Positions 53,759 to 62,998 of a stretch of DNA of 64,000 nucleotides are shown piece by piece. The notes below the pieces were generated by a model. The model was given only the letters and a program-made list of their open reading frames with translations. It was not told the DNA's origin and did no database searches. The stretch is from Nocardioides sp. GTDB taxonomy: Bacteria > Actinomycetota > Actinomycetes > Propionibacteriales > Nocardioidaceae. Position 1 is the stretch's first letter. Every line of letters begins with the position of its first letter. Made by a program: the position numbers and the translations under genes. The stretch spans positions 62,001-126,000 of the forward strand of contig PBYI01000008.1 of assembly GCA_002729525.1 (NCBI GenBank). The letters are read 5' to 3'.

Positions 53759-54637
53759 GTGGCAACAGCAGCGCAGTGGGTGGCCGGCTCCCGGCCCCGG
53801 ACCCTTCCCGCGGCCGTCTCCCCCGTGCTCGCCGGCACCGGGGTCGCGGCCTTCGCCGACGCCGTGGTGTGGTGGAAGGCGCTGCTCGCGCTGGTGGTCA
53901 GCCTGGCGCTCCAGGTGGCGGTCAACTACGCCAACGACTACTCAGACGGCGTCCGCGGCACCGACGACGACCGGGTCGGCCCGATGCGGCTCGTCGGCTC
54001 GGGCGCCGCACCCGCCCCGGCGGTCAAGCGGGCGGCCTTCCTCGCCTTCGGCGTCGCCGGCGTCGCCGGCCTCGTGCTGGCCGCCACGACCGCCTGGTGG
54101 CTGGTGCTCGTCGGACTCGTCTGCGTGGTCGCCGCCTGGTACTACACCGGCGGCAGGACCCCCTACGGCTACCTCGGCCTCGGCGAGGTCATGGTGTTCG
54201 TCTTCTTCGGCCTCGTCGCAACCGCGGGCACCGCGTTCGTCCAGGTCGAGTCGGTCACCTGGCCGGCCGTCGTCGCCGGCTGCGGCGTCGGCGCGCTCGC
54301 CTGCGGGATCCTCGTCGTCAACAACCTGCGCGACATCCCGACCGACGGGCCCGCCGGCAAGCGCACCCTCGCGGTCCGCCTGGGCGACGCCCGCACCCGC
54401 ACCCTGTACGTCGTCCTGGTCGCGGCCGCGGTCGTGTGCTTGCTCGCGCTGGCCGTCGGCACCACGTGGTGGGCGCTGCTCGGCCTCGGGTTCCTCGCGC
54501 CGGCGATGCCCGGCGTACGCACCGTGACCTCGGGCGCGACCGGCCCGGGCCTCATCCCGGTCCTCCAGCAGACCGGCGTCGCCGAGCTCGTCTGGGCGGC
54601 CCTGGTCGCGCTCGGCCTGGTCATCGGCGGCGCGTAG
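53759..54637 (+). CDS. menA: 1,4-Dihydroxy-2-naphthoate polyprenyltransferase
   Basis: 292 aa from the GTG at 53759. UbiA superfamily, about nine helices: the first Asp-rich motif NYANDYSDGVRGTDDDR, then GRTPYGYLGLGEVMVFVFFG and the second Asp motif NNLRDIPTDGPAGKRTLAVRLG. It attaches the polyprenyl chain to DHNA, the step before MenG. Divergent from menE with starts 64 bases apart. A CAGGAT box lies 8 bases before the start. menB is not in the window. Confidence 0.95.
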   Translation: MATAAQWVAGSRPRTLPAAVSPVLAGTGVAAFADAVVWWKALLALVVSLALQVAVNYANDYSDGVRGTDDDRVGPMRLVGSGAAPAPAVKRAAFLAFGVAGVAGLVLAATTAWWLVLVGLVCVVAAWYYTGGRTPYGYLGLGEVMVFVFFGLVATAGTAFVQVESVTWPAVVAGCGVGALACGILVVNNLRDIPTDGPAGKRTLAVRLGDARTRTLYVVLVAAAVVCLLALAVGTTWWALLGLGFLAPAMPGVRTVTSGATGPGLIPVLQQTGVAELVWAALVALGLVIGGA

Positions 54638-54647
54638 GGCGCGTCCG

Positions 54648-54653
54648 TAGGCT
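54648..54653 (+). promoter_or_regulatory. -10 box TAGGCT for small gene at 54661, leaderless
   Basis: TAGGCT, 7 bases before ATG 54661, just beyond the menA stop. Confidence 0.4.
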
Positions 54654-54660
54654 CGACGGC

Positions 54661-54792
54661 ATGCTCTGGATCCTGCTGCTGCTCGTCGTCGGCGCGGTCG
54701 TCGCCTACCGCTTCCGGGTGCCGCTGCTGGCGAAGGTGCTCGGCCAGTCCGAGGACCGGGTACGCCGCCAGCTCGAGCGCCGCCGCCGCTGA
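54661..54792 (+). CDS. Small membrane protein, 43 aa
   Basis: ATG 54661, one hydrophobic helix (LWILLLLVVGAVVAYRF) then a basic, helical tail (LLAKVLGQSEDRVRRQLERRRR). It has its own TANNNT box and follows menA by 23 bases. A single-pass protein with the N-terminus outside is likely from the positive tail. No family recognised. Confidence 0.6.
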   Translation: MLWILLLLVVGAVVAYRFRVPLLAKVLGQSEDRVRRQLERRRR

Positions 54793-54861
54793 GCCCCCGC
54801 TGAGCCCGCTACCGGGCCCCACTGAGTCCCGCCGGCGTCGACGCGCCGTACGAGGCGGACG

Positions 54862-55122
54862 TCAGTCGACGTCCTCCTTGGCCTTCATCTCCTCGAACCG
54901 TGCCGAGGCCTTCGAGGCCCGCTCCTGGACGTGCTCGGCCAGCCGCTGACGCGGCCCGTTGAGCACGAAGTAGGACCCGATGCCGCTGACGACCAACGCG
55001 ATCAGGAAGGTGACACCGACGGCGACCGTGCCGTCGATCAGCAGCCACGCGCCCGTGACCGCCGCCCAGGTGACGAGGAACAGCCCGAGACGCATCCCGG
55101 TGTAGATCCAGAAAGCCTTCAC
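54862..55122 (-). CDS. DUF4229-type small membrane protein, 86 aa
   Basis: GTG 55122. Two helices (FWIYTGMRLGLFLVTWAAVTGAWLL and VAVGVTFLIALVVSGIGSYFVL) then a charged helix with RQRLAEHVQERASKASARFEEM. This matches the DUF4229 pattern found in actinobacteria near cytochrome assembly and menaquinone genes. Function unknown. Divergent from the small gene at 55167. Confidence 0.75.
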   Translation of the reverse strand: MKAFWIYTGMRLGLFLVTWAAVTGAWLLIDGTVAVGVTFLIALVVSGIGSYFVLNGPRQRLAEHVQERASKASARFEEMKAKEDVD

Positions 55123-55128
55123 CCCAAC

Positions 55129-55134
55129 AGGGTA
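55129..55134 (-). promoter_or_regulatory. -10 box TACCCT for the DUF4229 gene, leaderless
   Basis: TACCCT at 55134-55129, 6 bases before GTG 55122. Confidence 0.45.
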
Positions 55135-55154
55135 TGCGGCGACCAGCAGCGACC

Positions 55155-55160
55155 TACAGT
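55155..55160 (+). promoter_or_regulatory. -10 box TACAGT for small gene at 55167, leaderless
   Basis: TACAGT, 6 bases before GTG 55167; 20 bases from the divergent TACCCT box. Confidence 0.45.
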
Positions 55161-55166
55161 GGAGGC

Positions 55167-55400
55167 GTGCTGCGGTTCCTGCTCGTCCTCGCCGTGGTGG
55201 CCGTCGCCACCTACCTCCTGGTGCGCGCCTTCCAGCAGCGCGGCCTCGTACCCGGCCGCGACGAGCTCCAGCAGCGCGTGCAGCGCCGCCGTCCGTCGCA
55301 GCCCTCGCGCCCGGTCGCCCCGGACGACGACGAGGACTTCCTGCGCGACCTGGACCGCAAGCGGCTGTTCCCGGAGGACCGGGAGCGTCCGGAGGAGTAG
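55167..55400 (+). CDS. Small membrane-anchored protein, 77 aa
   Basis: GTG 55167 (an upstream in-frame ATG at 55134 overlaps the divergent promoter). One helix (LRFLLVLAVVAVATYLLVRAF) then a charged, Arg/Asp/Glu-rich tail ending DRKRLFPEDRERPEE. No family recognised. It ends 3 bases before the convergent ccsB stop. Together with the 43-aa and DUF4229 genes it forms a cluster of three tiny membrane genes between menA and the cytochrome c assembly genes. Confidence 0.65.
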   Translation: MLRFLLVLAVVAVATYLLVRAFQQRGLVPGRDELQQRVQRRRPSQPSRPVAPDDDEDFLRDLDRKRLFPEDRERPEE

Positions 55401-55403
55401 GGC

Positions 55404-56420
55404 CTACTCGCGGGCGCCCAGCACCGGTGCGTCCGCCGCGACCGGCGCGGCGTAGGAGTGCTGCGAGGTCGTCGAGAAGTAGTTGATCCCGATGAAGTTG
55501 AACCACAGCGTGGCCAGGCCGACGACGGCCAGCAGCGCGGCGTTGCGGCCCTTCCAGCCACCGGTCGCCCGGGCGTGCAGGTAGGCCGCGTAGACGACCC
55601 ACGTGATGAACGCCCAGACCTCCTTGGGGTCCCAGTTCCAGTAACGCGACCAGGCCTCGTGCGCCCAGATGGGGCCGGTGATGAGCACCGCGAAGGTCCA
55701 CACCGGGAAGGCGAAGGCGTGCACCCGGTACGCCGCCCGGTCGAGCGCCTGCAGGGACGGCACCCGCGCGAGCGGACCGGTGGTCCACTCGCCGCGGCGG
55801 TCCTTGACGAGGTACATGATCGAGAGGATCCCGCCGATGGTGAACGCGCCGGTGGCGATGACGGCGGAGACCACGTGGATGACCAGCCACGGGGAGTTGA
55901 GCGCCTCGGTGAGCGGCGAGACCTCGGCGTACAGCCAGATCACGGCGATCATGAGCGTCGCGGTCACGAAGCCGACGACCAGCGGAGCCATCCAGTGCAG
56001 GCCGAGCCGCTTGTAGAGCACGAGGTACATCAGGGTGACCACGAAGGTGCCCGACAGCGTGAACTCGTACATGTTGCCCCACGGCACCCGGTTGGGGTCG
56101 GCGGCCAGGCCACGGCCCAGCAGCGCGACGCCGTGGGCGGCGCAGGCGATGGCGGTGAGCATGACGCCGAGACGTCCGAGGAACGCCACCCGACCGGCAC
56201 GCCCGTCGGCCCCGTCGGCACCCTCGGGCCCGGTCGCGACGGCGACCGCGGTGCCACCCGCGCCCTGCTCCTGGGCGCCGGCGGCGGCCGCGGAGCGCGC
56301 GGCCTTCGGCTGGCGCAGCGACGCCCACTCGGCGAGGTGCACGAGCAGCGCCAGGAAGTAGACGACGCCCGCGGCGGCGACGGCCTGGTTGCTGAGGGTC
56401 TCCCACGCGGTGTCGGTCAT
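55404..56420 (-). CDS. ccsB: Cytochrome c biogenesis protein CcsB (CcsA family)
   Basis: 338 aa, about eight helices. The heme-handling WWD domain is visible (YWNWDPKEVWAFITWVVYAAYLHAR), with His residues for heme such as HVVSAV and the MYEF segment (PWGNMYEFTLSGTF). An Ala/Gly linker of about 40 residues follows helix 1. With ResB it exports heme and ligates it to apocytochrome c (system II). ATG 56420 overlaps the resB stop (ATGA). Last gene of the operon. Confidence 0.94.
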   Translation of the reverse strand: MTDTAWETLSNQAVAAAGVVYFLALLVHLAEWASLRQPKAARSAAAAGAQEQGAGGTAVAVATGPEGADGADGRAGRVAFLGRLGVMLTAIACAAHGVALLGRGLAADPNRVPWGNMYEFTLSGTFVVTLMYLVLYKRLGLHWMAPLVVGFVTATLMIAVIWLYAEVSPLTEALNSPWLVIHVVSAVIATGAFTIGGILSIMYLVKDRRGEWTTGPLARVPSLQALDRAAYRVHAFAFPVWTFAVLITGPIWAHEAWSRYWNWDPKEVWAFITWVVYAAYLHARATGGWKGRNAALLAVVGLATLWFNFIGINYFSTTSQHSYAAPVAADAPVLGARE

Positions 56421-58078
56421 GCGGGGTCCTTCCCGGACTCGGACGGGCTGGTGGTGCTGTCGGACGTGGCTGTGCTGGGACTGCTGGAGGAGGGCCCGGC
56501 GAGCTCGGTCAGGTCGGCGACGAGCGCGTCGAGGACGTCCTCGACGTCACCGCCGCCGGCGCGCTCGAGGACGCCGACGTCGACCATGGTCGCACCCGCA
56601 CCGTCGGGGCGGGCGCGCACCCACACCCGGCGCGAGCGGATGAAGAGCGACCCGAGCAGGCCGATGAGCGCCGCGATGACGCCGCCGAGGGCGACGAACT
56701 TGCCGGGTGTCTGGCTGACCTGCACCCGCACCCACGGCTGGACGTCCTCGAACGTCACCGAGCCGAGGTCGTCGGGCAGCTGCACGGTCTCGCCGGGGCG
56801 CAGGTCGAGCCGGAACGGCTGCTCGCCGTCAGCCCGCATGACCTGCGTGGCGTTGCTGGTGTCCAGGGCGTAGACGGACTGCGCGACGCCGCTGTCGAGG
56901 CCGAGGTCGCCGGTCCACAGCGTCATCGAGACGAGCGGGTCGAGGTCGTCGGGCCACACCGTCACCGGGTCGCCGTCGACGAGGGAGAACGTCGGGAAGA
57001 ACAGCCCGTCGAGACCGATCTGCTGCGGCCGGGCCGAGCCCGCCTTCACGACGCCGAAGGACAGGAAGGTCTGGTCCTGGGGCAGGAAGACCGTCGGCCC
57101 GGAGTAGGCGACGTTCCCCTCCCCGTCGCGCACGGTGATGACGGGCGCGTAGCCGTGGCCGACGAGGAACACGTCGGTGTCGCCGATGGTGAGCGGGTGG
57201 TTGACGCGCAGCGGGTAGGTGCGGGTCTCGCCGTCGAGGTCGTAGGACACGTCGGCGACGAACTCCCGCGCCGTGCCGGCCGAGGACCCCTTGGTCAGCC
57301 AGGTGACGTCGAAGTCGTCGACGGTCATCGTGAACGGGTCGAGCTGGGCCGGGGTGAACCGGCTGCCCGGGTCGAGGTCGTCGTAGGAGGAGACGGTGTT
57401 GGAGAACGTCGTCCCCTTCACCACGATCACCGCGCCCTGGTAGCCGAAGAGCACACCGACCGCGAAGCCCGCGAGCACGACCAGCAGCGACACGTGGAAC
57501 AGCAGGTTGCCGACCTCGCGCAGGTAGCCGCGCTCGGCACTGACGGCCTCGCCCCTCTGGTCGGAGGAGCGCAGCCGGTAGCGCCGCCGACGCAGCACCG
57601 CGGCGGCGTGCTCGAGGGCGGCCTCCGGCTCGACGCCCTCCAGCCGGACCGCGCGGTGGCCGGGGAGCCGGTCCAGCCGGCGGGGCGCGGCGGGCGGCTG
57701 GGCCCGCACGGCACGGGCGTACGCCGCCGTGCGCGGCAGGATGCAGCCGACGAGCGAGATCATCAGCAGGATGTAGATCGCCGAGAACCACACCGAGTCG
57801 TAGACCGAGAACAGGTCGAGCCGCTCGTAGACCGGCGCCAGCGTCGGGTGCTCGTCCTTCCACCGCGACACCGCGAGGGCGTCGACGCCCGACTGCGGGA
57901 TGACCGAGCCGGGTACGGCGGCCAGCGCGAGCAGGAGCAGCAGCACCAGCGCGGTGCGCATCGAGGTGAGCTGGCGCCAGGTCCAACGGCCCAGCTCGCG
58001 CAGGCCGAGCTCCCCGGCGCGGCGCGGCGGCTCCCCGGACGGTGCCGGCGCGGACGGCCGGGTGTCGGTGGCGCTCAT
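56417..58078 (-). CDS. resB: Cytochrome c biogenesis protein ResB
   Basis: 553 aa from the ATG at 58078; the longer open frame is read-through of ccdA. Four membrane helices: around 45-65, 95-115, 190-210 (EVGNLLFHVSLLVVLAGFAVG) and one near 490 (FVALGGVIAALIGLLGSLFI), with a large outer domain between the third and fourth. ResB pairs with CcsB in the system II heme synthetase. A Ser/Thr/Pro tail follows. It overlaps ccdA by one base. Confidence 0.93.
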   Translation of the reverse strand: MSATDTRPSAPAPSGEPPRRAGELGLRELGRWTWRQLTSMRTALVLLLLLALAAVPGSVIPQSGVDALAVSRWKDEHPTLAPVYERLDLFSVYDSVWFSAIYILLMISLVGCILPRTAAYARAVRAQPPAAPRRLDRLPGHRAVRLEGVEPEAALEHAAAVLRRRRYRLRSSDQRGEAVSAERGYLREVGNLLFHVSLLVVLAGFAVGVLFGYQGAVIVVKGTTFSNTVSSYDDLDPGSRFTPAQLDPFTMTVDDFDVTWLTKGSSAGTAREFVADVSYDLDGETRTYPLRVNHPLTIGDTDVFLVGHGYAPVITVRDGEGNVAYSGPTVFLPQDQTFLSFGVVKAGSARPQQIGLDGLFFPTFSLVDGDPVTVWPDDLDPLVSMTLWTGDLGLDSGVAQSVYALDTSNATQVMRADGEQPFRLDLRPGETVQLPDDLGSVTFEDVQPWVRVQVSQTPGKFVALGGVIAALIGLLGSLFIRSRRVWVRARPDGAGATMVDVGVLERAGGGDVEDVLDALVADLTELAGPSSSSPSTATSDSTTSPSESGKDPA

Positions 58079-58836
58079 CAGATCGCCACCTCGAAGCCGC
58101 CGACGAGCTGCAGCTGCACCCACTGCACAGCGACGTCCCACCAGCCGGTGACCAGGAGGACGCCGACGACCACGAGCATCGCGCCGCCCGTGCGGACCAC
58201 GACGAGCTGGTGCTTGCGCACCCACCGCAGCGCGCCGAGGCTGCGGGCGTAGAAGACCCCCGCCAGCACGAACGGGATGCCGAGACCGAGGGCGTAGACC
58301 AGCGACAGCAGCGCGCCGCGGGCGGCGGTGGCGTCGGTGAAGGTCAGCCCGACGATCGCGGAGTACGTCGGCCCGATGCACGGCGACCAGCCGAGGGCGA
58401 ACAGCGCCCCGATGAGCGGCGCGGCCCCGAGTCCGACCGCCGGGATGCCGTGCACCCGCCACTCGCGCTGGAGCCACGGCACGAGGCCGGCGTACACGAG
58501 CCCGAGCACGATGAGCGCGCACCCCATCACGACGGTGATCTCGGTGCGGTAGGAGCGCAGCCAGAGCCCGACGCCGCCGACGGTGGCGCCGATGAGGGTG
58601 AACACCGCGGCGAACCCGAGGACGAACAGCACCGAGCCCACGAGCATCCGGCCACGACGCCGTCCGGCCTCACCGGTGGCGAGGTCGGCACCGGACAGGC
58701 CGGTGGCGTAGGAGAGGTAGCCCGGAAGGAGCGGGATGACGCACGGGCTGAAGAACGACACCAGCCCCGCGAGCGCCGCGACCGGCACCGCGAGGCCGAG
58801 CGACCCGGCGGCGGCCTGCTCCTGGAACCAGGTCAC
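58078..58836 (-). CDS. ccdA: Thiol-disulfide transporter CcdA
   Basis: 252 aa, six helices. The two redox cysteines lie in SFFSPCVIPLLPGYLS and GWSPCIGPTYSAI, at the starts of helices 1 and 4. CcdA carries reducing power across the membrane to ResA to keep apocytochrome CXXCH cysteines reduced. GTG 58836 overlaps the resA stop (GTGA). Confidence 0.95.
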   Translation of the reverse strand: MTWFQEQAAAGSLGLAVPVAALAGLVSFFSPCVIPLLPGYLSYATGLSGADLATGEAGRRRGRMLVGSVLFVLGFAAVFTLIGATVGGVGLWLRSYRTEITVVMGCALIVLGLVYAGLVPWLQREWRVHGIPAVGLGAAPLIGALFALGWSPCIGPTYSAIVGLTFTDATAARGALLSLVYALGLGIPFVLAGVFYARSLGALRWVRKHQLVVVRTGGAMLVVVGVLLVTGWWDVAVQWVQLQLVGGFEVAI

Positions 58837-59426
58837 GAGGCCGCTCCCCCTCCGGCGGCTCGGGCGTCGTCGACGAGGTCCTCCAGGGTGCGCACCGAGG
58901 TCAGCGGACCGTTCACGAGCGCCGCGACCCGGCCCTGCGGGTCGAGCACCGCGGTCGACGGGCTGCCGGTGGGCGAGTACCGGCCCAGGGCGAGCATGGT
59001 GGCGCCGCTGTCGGCGATGGTCGGGTAGGTGATGCCGAACTCGCGCTCGAAGGCGATCGCCGCCGCGGTGCTGTCGTCACGCAGCTGGGCGCCGACGAAG
59101 ACCGCGTCGAGCTGCTCGGAGGCCTCGGCCAGCACCGGCGCCTCGTCGCGGCACGGGTTGCACCACGAGCCCCAGAAGTTCAGCACCACGACGTCGCCGC
59201 GGTACGCCGTCAGGTCGACCGGGTCGCCCTCGAGCGAGTCGCCGGACGCCTCGACCGGCTCGCCGCGGTCGGCCTCGTCGATCTGCACCACGCTGGAGTT
59301 GCCGACCACGAAGTTGGCGTCGCCGGTGCCCTGGAAGCCGCTGCACCCGGCGAGGAGCAGTGGGAGCACGACCGCTGCCAGCGCGGCGAGCAGGGCGCCG
59401 GGTCGCGGCGTACGACGCACGGTCAC
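58833..59426 (-). CDS. resA: ResA/TlpA-type thiol-disulfide lipoprotein
   Basis: 197 aa from the GTG at 59426 (GTG 59420 alternative). Lipoprotein signal with lipobox LLLAGC, then a thioredoxin fold with the active site WCNPC and the cis-Pro region TGSPSTAV. It reduces apocytochrome c at the outer membrane face and receives electrons from CcdA. Overlaps the phosphatase stop upstream and ccdA downstream. Confidence 0.93.
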   Translation of the reverse strand: MTVRRTPRPGALLAALAAVVLPLLLAGCSGFQGTGDANFVVGNSSVVQIDEADRGEPVEASGDSLEGDPVDLTAYRGDVVVLNFWGSWCNPCRDEAPVLAEASEQLDAVFVGAQLRDDSTAAAIAFEREFGITYPTIADSGATMLALGRYSPTGSPSTAVLDPQGRVAALVNGPLTSVRTLEDLVDDARAAGGGAAS

Positions 59427-60094
59427 GGCCGGTCCTCGGGCGCGGCGCCGCCCGCGGAGAACGGCGCGGCCTTGTCGCCGCGGGGCACCAGGTCGCCCGC
59501 CGGCTCGCTGTAGCTCAGCCGGACGACACGGTCGTCGTCGAAGTGCAGGGAGGTGACCGAGCACAGGGTGCACTGGCGCTTGCGCGGGTCGTGGAGGAAC
59601 CAGCGGTCCTCCAGGTGCAGGCGGGTGGTCCAGATCGGCAGCTGGTGGGAAACCAGGACGGCCTCGTGGCCCTCGGCGCGCAGGCGGGCGTCGTGGATCG
59701 CGGCCATCATCCGGGTGGCGATCTCCTTGTACGGCTCGCCCCAGGACGGCTTGAGGGGGTTCCAGAGGTGCTTCCAGGAGCGGGGGTGCTTGAGCGCGTG
59801 CGCACCGGCGCCGAACCGCTCCCCCTCGAAGACGTTGGACGACTCGATGACGCGCTCGTCGGCGCCGACCTCGAGGCCCAGCGCCTCCGCGAGCGGCCGG
59901 GCGGTCTCCTGCGCCCGCTCCAGCGGGGAGGCGACCACGGAGCGGATGTCGTGCGAGGAGAGCGCCTCGCCGACCCGCTCGGCCATCCGCACGCCGAGCG
60001 CGGAGAGGTGGAACCCCTCGCGGCGGCCGTAGAGCACGCCCTCGGGGTTGTGGACCTCGCCGTGGCGGACGAGGTGGACGACGGTCTCGCTCAC
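59423..60094 (-). CDS. Histidine phosphatase family protein
   Basis: 223 aa from the GTG at 60094. Phosphoglycerate-mutase-like fold: catalytic [12 protein letters not shown] (His), [18 protein letters not shown], and the second His in [10 protein letters not shown]. Family members range from phosphatases to cofactor-dependent mutases. Its conserved place between hemL and resA in actinobacteria suggests a link to heme or cytochrome assembly, but the substrate is unknown. Overlaps hemL (GTGA) and resA. Confidence 0.9.
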   Translation of the reverse strand: MSETVVHLVRHGEVHNPEGVLYGRREGFHLSALGVRMAERVGEALSSHDIRSVVASPLERAQETARPLAEALGLEVGADERVIESSNVFEGERFGAGAHALKHPRSWKHLWNPLKPSWGEPYKEIATRMMAAIHDARLRAEGHEAVLVSHQLPIWTTRLHLEDRWFLHDPRKRQCTLCSVTSLHFDDDRVVRLSYSEPAGDLVPRGDKAAPFSAGGAAPEDRP

Positions 60095-61464
60095 GCGGTG
60101 GCTCCCCCGTCGGTGCGGGCCGCCGCCTGGGCGTCCGCGGCGGCGCGGGCGGCGTGCGGGAGCGCGTCGAGCACCACCTGCACGGCCTCCTCGTCGTGCG
60201 CAGCGGAGCAGAACCACGCCTCGTACGCCGACGGCGGGAGGTAGACGCCGCGGTCGAGCATCTCGGTGAAGAAGGCGGCGTACGCGACGGTGTCGGTGCG
60301 CGAGGCGTCAGTGAAGTCGCGCACCGGGCCCTCGCAGAGGAACACCGAGAACATCGTGCCGGTGGCCTGGACGACGTGCGCGACGCCGGCCTCGGCGAGC
60401 GCGGCGGAGGCGGCGTCCTGGAGCGTGGTGCCGACCGCGGTGAGGTGGTCGTAGACCGCGTCGGTGGCCAGCCGCAGCGTGGCGAGCCCGGCGGTCGTGG
60501 CGACGGGGTTCCCCGACAGCGTGCCGGCCTGGTAGACCGCGCCGGTCGGGGTCAGCTGCTCCATCAGGTCGGTGCGGCCGCCGAACGCCGCGGCGGGGAA
60601 CCCGCCGCCCATGACCTTGCCGAAGGTCATCAGGTCGGGCACCCAGCCCTCGTGCTTGCCGTCGAGGCCCCACTGTCCCTCGCGGGAGGCGCGGAAGCCG
60701 GTCATCACCTCGTCGCTGACCAGCAGCGCGCCGTGCCGGGCGCAGGTCTCGGACAGGAAGGCGTTGAAGCCCGGCTCGGGCGGGACGACGCCCATGTTGC
60801 CCGGGGCGGCCTCGGTGATGACGCAGGCGATCCGGTCGCCGTGCTCGGCGAAGACGGCCTCCACGGCGGCCCGGTCGTTGTAGGGCAGCACCAGCGTCAG
60901 CTCGGTCGACGACGCCGGTACGCCGGGTGTGCCGGGCACCGCGAAGGTGATCAGGCCCGACCCGGCCGAGGCCAGGAGGGAGTCGACGTGGCCGTGGTAG
61001 CAGCCGGCGAACTTCACCACGACGTCGCGGCCGGTGGCGCCGCGCGCGAGGCGGATCGCCGACATGGTGGCCTCGGTGCCCGACGAGGTGAACCGCACCC
61101 GCTCGACGGGCGTGCGGGCGACGATCTCCTCGGCCAGCTCGACCTCGGGCACCGTGGGCGTGCCGTACGACGTGCCGCGGGCGACGGCCTCCTTGACGGC
61201 CGCCTGCACCTCGGGGTGGGCGTGGCCGAGCAGCATCGGGCCCCACGAGCCGACGAGGTCGACGTACCGGGTGCCGTCGGCGTCGGTGAGCCAGGGGCCC
61301 GACCCGCACACCATGAAGCGCGGGGTGCCGCCGACGGCGTTGAAGGCCCGGACCGGCGAGCTCACCCCGCCCGGGATGACCGCGCGGGCCCGGTCGAAGA
61401 GAGCGGCCGACGCCGGGGCGTCGCCCGTGCTCGTGGACGTGGACTGCGTGACGGACGTGCTCAC
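60091..61464 (-). CDS. hemL: Glutamate-1-semialdehyde 2,1-aminomutase
   Basis: 457 aa from the GTG at 61464. PLP enzyme making 5-aminolevulinate in the C5 heme pathway. Marks are [23 protein letters not shown] core ([18 protein letters not shown]), [45 protein letters not shown] and the PLP Lys in [18 protein letters not shown]. First gene of the hemL-phosphatase-resA-ccdA-resB-ccsB operon. The N-terminal ~20 residues are Ser/Thr-rich and poorly conserved. Confidence 0.95.
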   Translation of the reverse strand: MSTSVTQSTSTSTGDAPASAALFDRARAVIPGGVSSPVRAFNAVGGTPRFMVCGSGPWLTDADGTRYVDLVGSWGPMLLGHAHPEVQAAVKEAVARGTSYGTPTVPEVELAEEIVARTPVERVRFTSSGTEATMSAIRLARGATGRDVVVKFAGCYHGHVDSLLASAGSGLITFAVPGTPGVPASSTELTLVLPYNDRAAVEAVFAEHGDRIACVITEAAPGNMGVVPPEPGFNAFLSETCARHGALLVSDEVMTGFRASREGQWGLDGKHEGWVPDLMTFGKVMGGGFPAAAFGGRTDLMEQLTPTGAVYQAGTLSGNPVATTAGLATLRLATDAVYDHLTAVGTTLQDAASAALAEAGVAHVVQATGTMFSVFLCEGPVRDFTDASRTDTVAYAAFFTEMLDRGVYLPPSAYEAWFCSAAHDEEAVQVVLDALPHAARAAADAQAAARTDGGATA

Positions 61465-61581
61465 CCCGGCATCATCCCCGACCGGCGGTGAGGACCCCAG
61501 CCGGCGCCGGCCCACGGGCTGCCGCAGACCGGTCCGGATCACAGTTGGACACCACTCTTGCGGTCGGTGCCCGAAATACGT

Positions 61582-61606
61582 GTGACGGACGTAACCTGCG
61601 GGTAAC
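61582..61606 (+). promoter_or_regulatory. Direct repeat GTAAC upstream of the lytic transglycosylase
   Basis: GTAAC at 61591-61595 and 61602-61606, spaced 11 bases start to start, with GTGAC at 61582-61586. An 11-base step puts the sites on one DNA face, as for OmpR-type dimers such as MtrA. The whole 220-base gap (61465-61684) also serves hemL in the opposite direction. Confidence 0.35.
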
Positions 61607-61684
61607 CCCTCTCGTTGAGGAGTCAGTTCGCGCGTCATGGGGTAGGGAGCCGCGGACGAACCGAGCAGTACAGGAGCTTCACCG

Positions 61685-62968
61685 ATGACCACGCAGCGAC
61701 CCGGACGACTCGTGCGCGCGACCGCGCTCGTCCCGCTCGCCGTCCTGTCCGCGGCCTGGACCGCGGGCATCGCCGGCGTCACGCCCTCGCCCAACCTCGC
61801 CGCGTCCGGCGAGCAGCCGTCGTCGTCGCAGGTGCTCCCGGACGGCACCGCGCTGCCCGCCGGGGCGATCGAGGCGCCGGCGTCGGTGTCCGACCTCGAC
61901 GACGCCCGCCGCACGGTCTCCGAGACCGAGGCTGCGCAGATCGTCTCCACGTCCTCGACCGGCGCGATCCCGGACGCCGCGATCTCGGCCTACCAGCGCG
62001 CCGAGACGATCATCAACGCCGCCGACAAGTCCTGCCACCTCTCCTGGCAGCTGATCGCCGCGATCGGCAGGGTGGAGTCCAACCACGGGCGCACCGGCGG
62101 CTCGGTGCTCGACTCCGACGGCGTCGCCACGCCCGCGATCATGGGTCGTGCGCTGGACGGCCGCGGCGGCACCACCCAGATCAAGGACACCGACCAGGGC
62201 GTCCTCGACGGGGACAAGCGCTACGACCGCGCCGTCGGCCCGATGCAGTTCATCCCCTCGACCTGGGCCTCGGTCGGCGTCGACGCCGACGGCGACGACG
62301 TCCGCGACCCGCAGGACATCGACGACGCGGCCCTGGCCACGGCCGTCTACCTCTGCTCCGGCGACGACGACCTCGGCACCGACACCGGGCGCTCGGCCGC
62401 GGTCTACCGCTACAACCACTCCCACAGCTACGTCGCGCTCGTGCTCGACGTGATGGAGAGCTACCTCGCCGGCGACTACACCTCGGTCCCCGACAGCGTG
62501 CTCGCCGCCGGCTACGGCGCCCCCGACGTCCCGGTCCTCAAGCCGAGCAAGCCGAGCAAGCCGAAGAAGTCGAAGGGCTCCTCGAGCCAGGGCGACCAGG
62601 AGCAGGTCTCCACCCCGACCTCCACGCCGACGCCGACCCCGACGCCGACCCCGACGCCCACCCCGTCCTCCTCGCCCACCAAGAGCACCGGCGGTGGCGG
62701 CGGCAGCACCGGCGGCAGCACCGGCGGCAACACGCTCAAGGACGCCGGCGACAAGGTGAAGGACGGTGTGAAGGAGACGGTGAAGAACGTCGGCGACGCC
62801 GTCCCGGACACCGGTGTCGAGCCGGTCGACAACACCCTCTCCCGCGCCGAGGCCGAGGTGCAGTGCCGGATCGACCTGGGTCTCAACGACCTCGTCGGGT
62901 CGCTGCTGCAGCTCCAGCTCGCCTCCCCCGAGTTCAAGAAGTGCGTGAACGACTACATGAACGGCTGA
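61685..62968 (+). CDS. Secreted lytic murein transglycosylase-like protein
   Basis: 427 aa; ATG 61685 with AGGAG upstream. N-terminal signal region (14-32), then an SLT/MltB-type domain: [18 protein letters not shown] (catalytic Glu131), [11 protein letters not shown] (187-197), and [20 protein letters not shown]. From 285: [12 protein letters not shown], a Thr-Pro tract (310-327), a Gly/Ser/Thr linker and an ~80-residue C-terminal helical domain with two cysteines ([16 protein letters not shown]). It would cleave peptidoglycan glycan strands outside the cell. The linker is typical of wall-spanning proteins. Confidence 0.9.
   Translation: MTTQRPGRLVRATALVPLAVLSAAWTAGIAGVTPSPNLAASGEQPSSSQVLPDGTALPAGAIEAPASVSDLDDARRTVSETEAAQIVSTSSTGAIPDAAISAYQRAETIINAADKSCHLSWQLIAAIGRVESNHGRTGGSVLDSDGVATPAIMGRALDGRGGTTQIKDTDQGVLDGDKRYDRAVGPMQFIPSTWASVGVDADGDDVRDPQDIDDAALATAVYLCSGDDDLGTDTGRSAAVYRYNHSHSYVALVLDVMESYLAGDYTSVPDSVLAAGYGAPDVPVLKPSKPSKPKKSKGSSSQGDQEQVSTPTSTPTPTPTPTPTPTPSSSPTKSTGGGGGSTGGSTGGNTLKDAGDKVKDGVKETVKNVGDAVPDTGVEPVDNTLSRAEAEVQCRIDLGLNDLVGSLLQLQLASPEFKKCVNDYMNG
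62540..62566 (+). repeat. 9-base coding repeat (Lys-Pro-Ser)
   Basis: AAGCCGAGC at 62540-62548 and 62549-62557, then AAGCCGAAG at 62558-62566, inside the transglycosylase gene. Confidence 0.85.
62612..62665 (+). repeat. Hexamer repeat encoding a Thr-Pro tract
   Basis: Units of the form ACG/ACC CCG repeated about eight times (with a TCC and a CCC variant) inside the transglycosylase linker. Length variation by slippage is possible. Confidence 0.85.
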
Positions 62969-62998
62969 CCCGCCGCTCCCTGCTCGACCGCTCCTGCT

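Noticed and set aside
61561..61684. Possible cyclic di-AMP (ydaO-type) riboswitch before the lytic transglycosylase
   Set aside because: Such switches precede wall-lytic genes in actinobacteria, but I could not find the conserved helices or core motifs here. A covariance-model search would settle it.
62612..62665. Tandem repeat as a CRISPR or mobile-element remnant
   Set aside because: It is an in-frame Thr-Pro linker within a secreted protein; units are 6 bases with no spacers.
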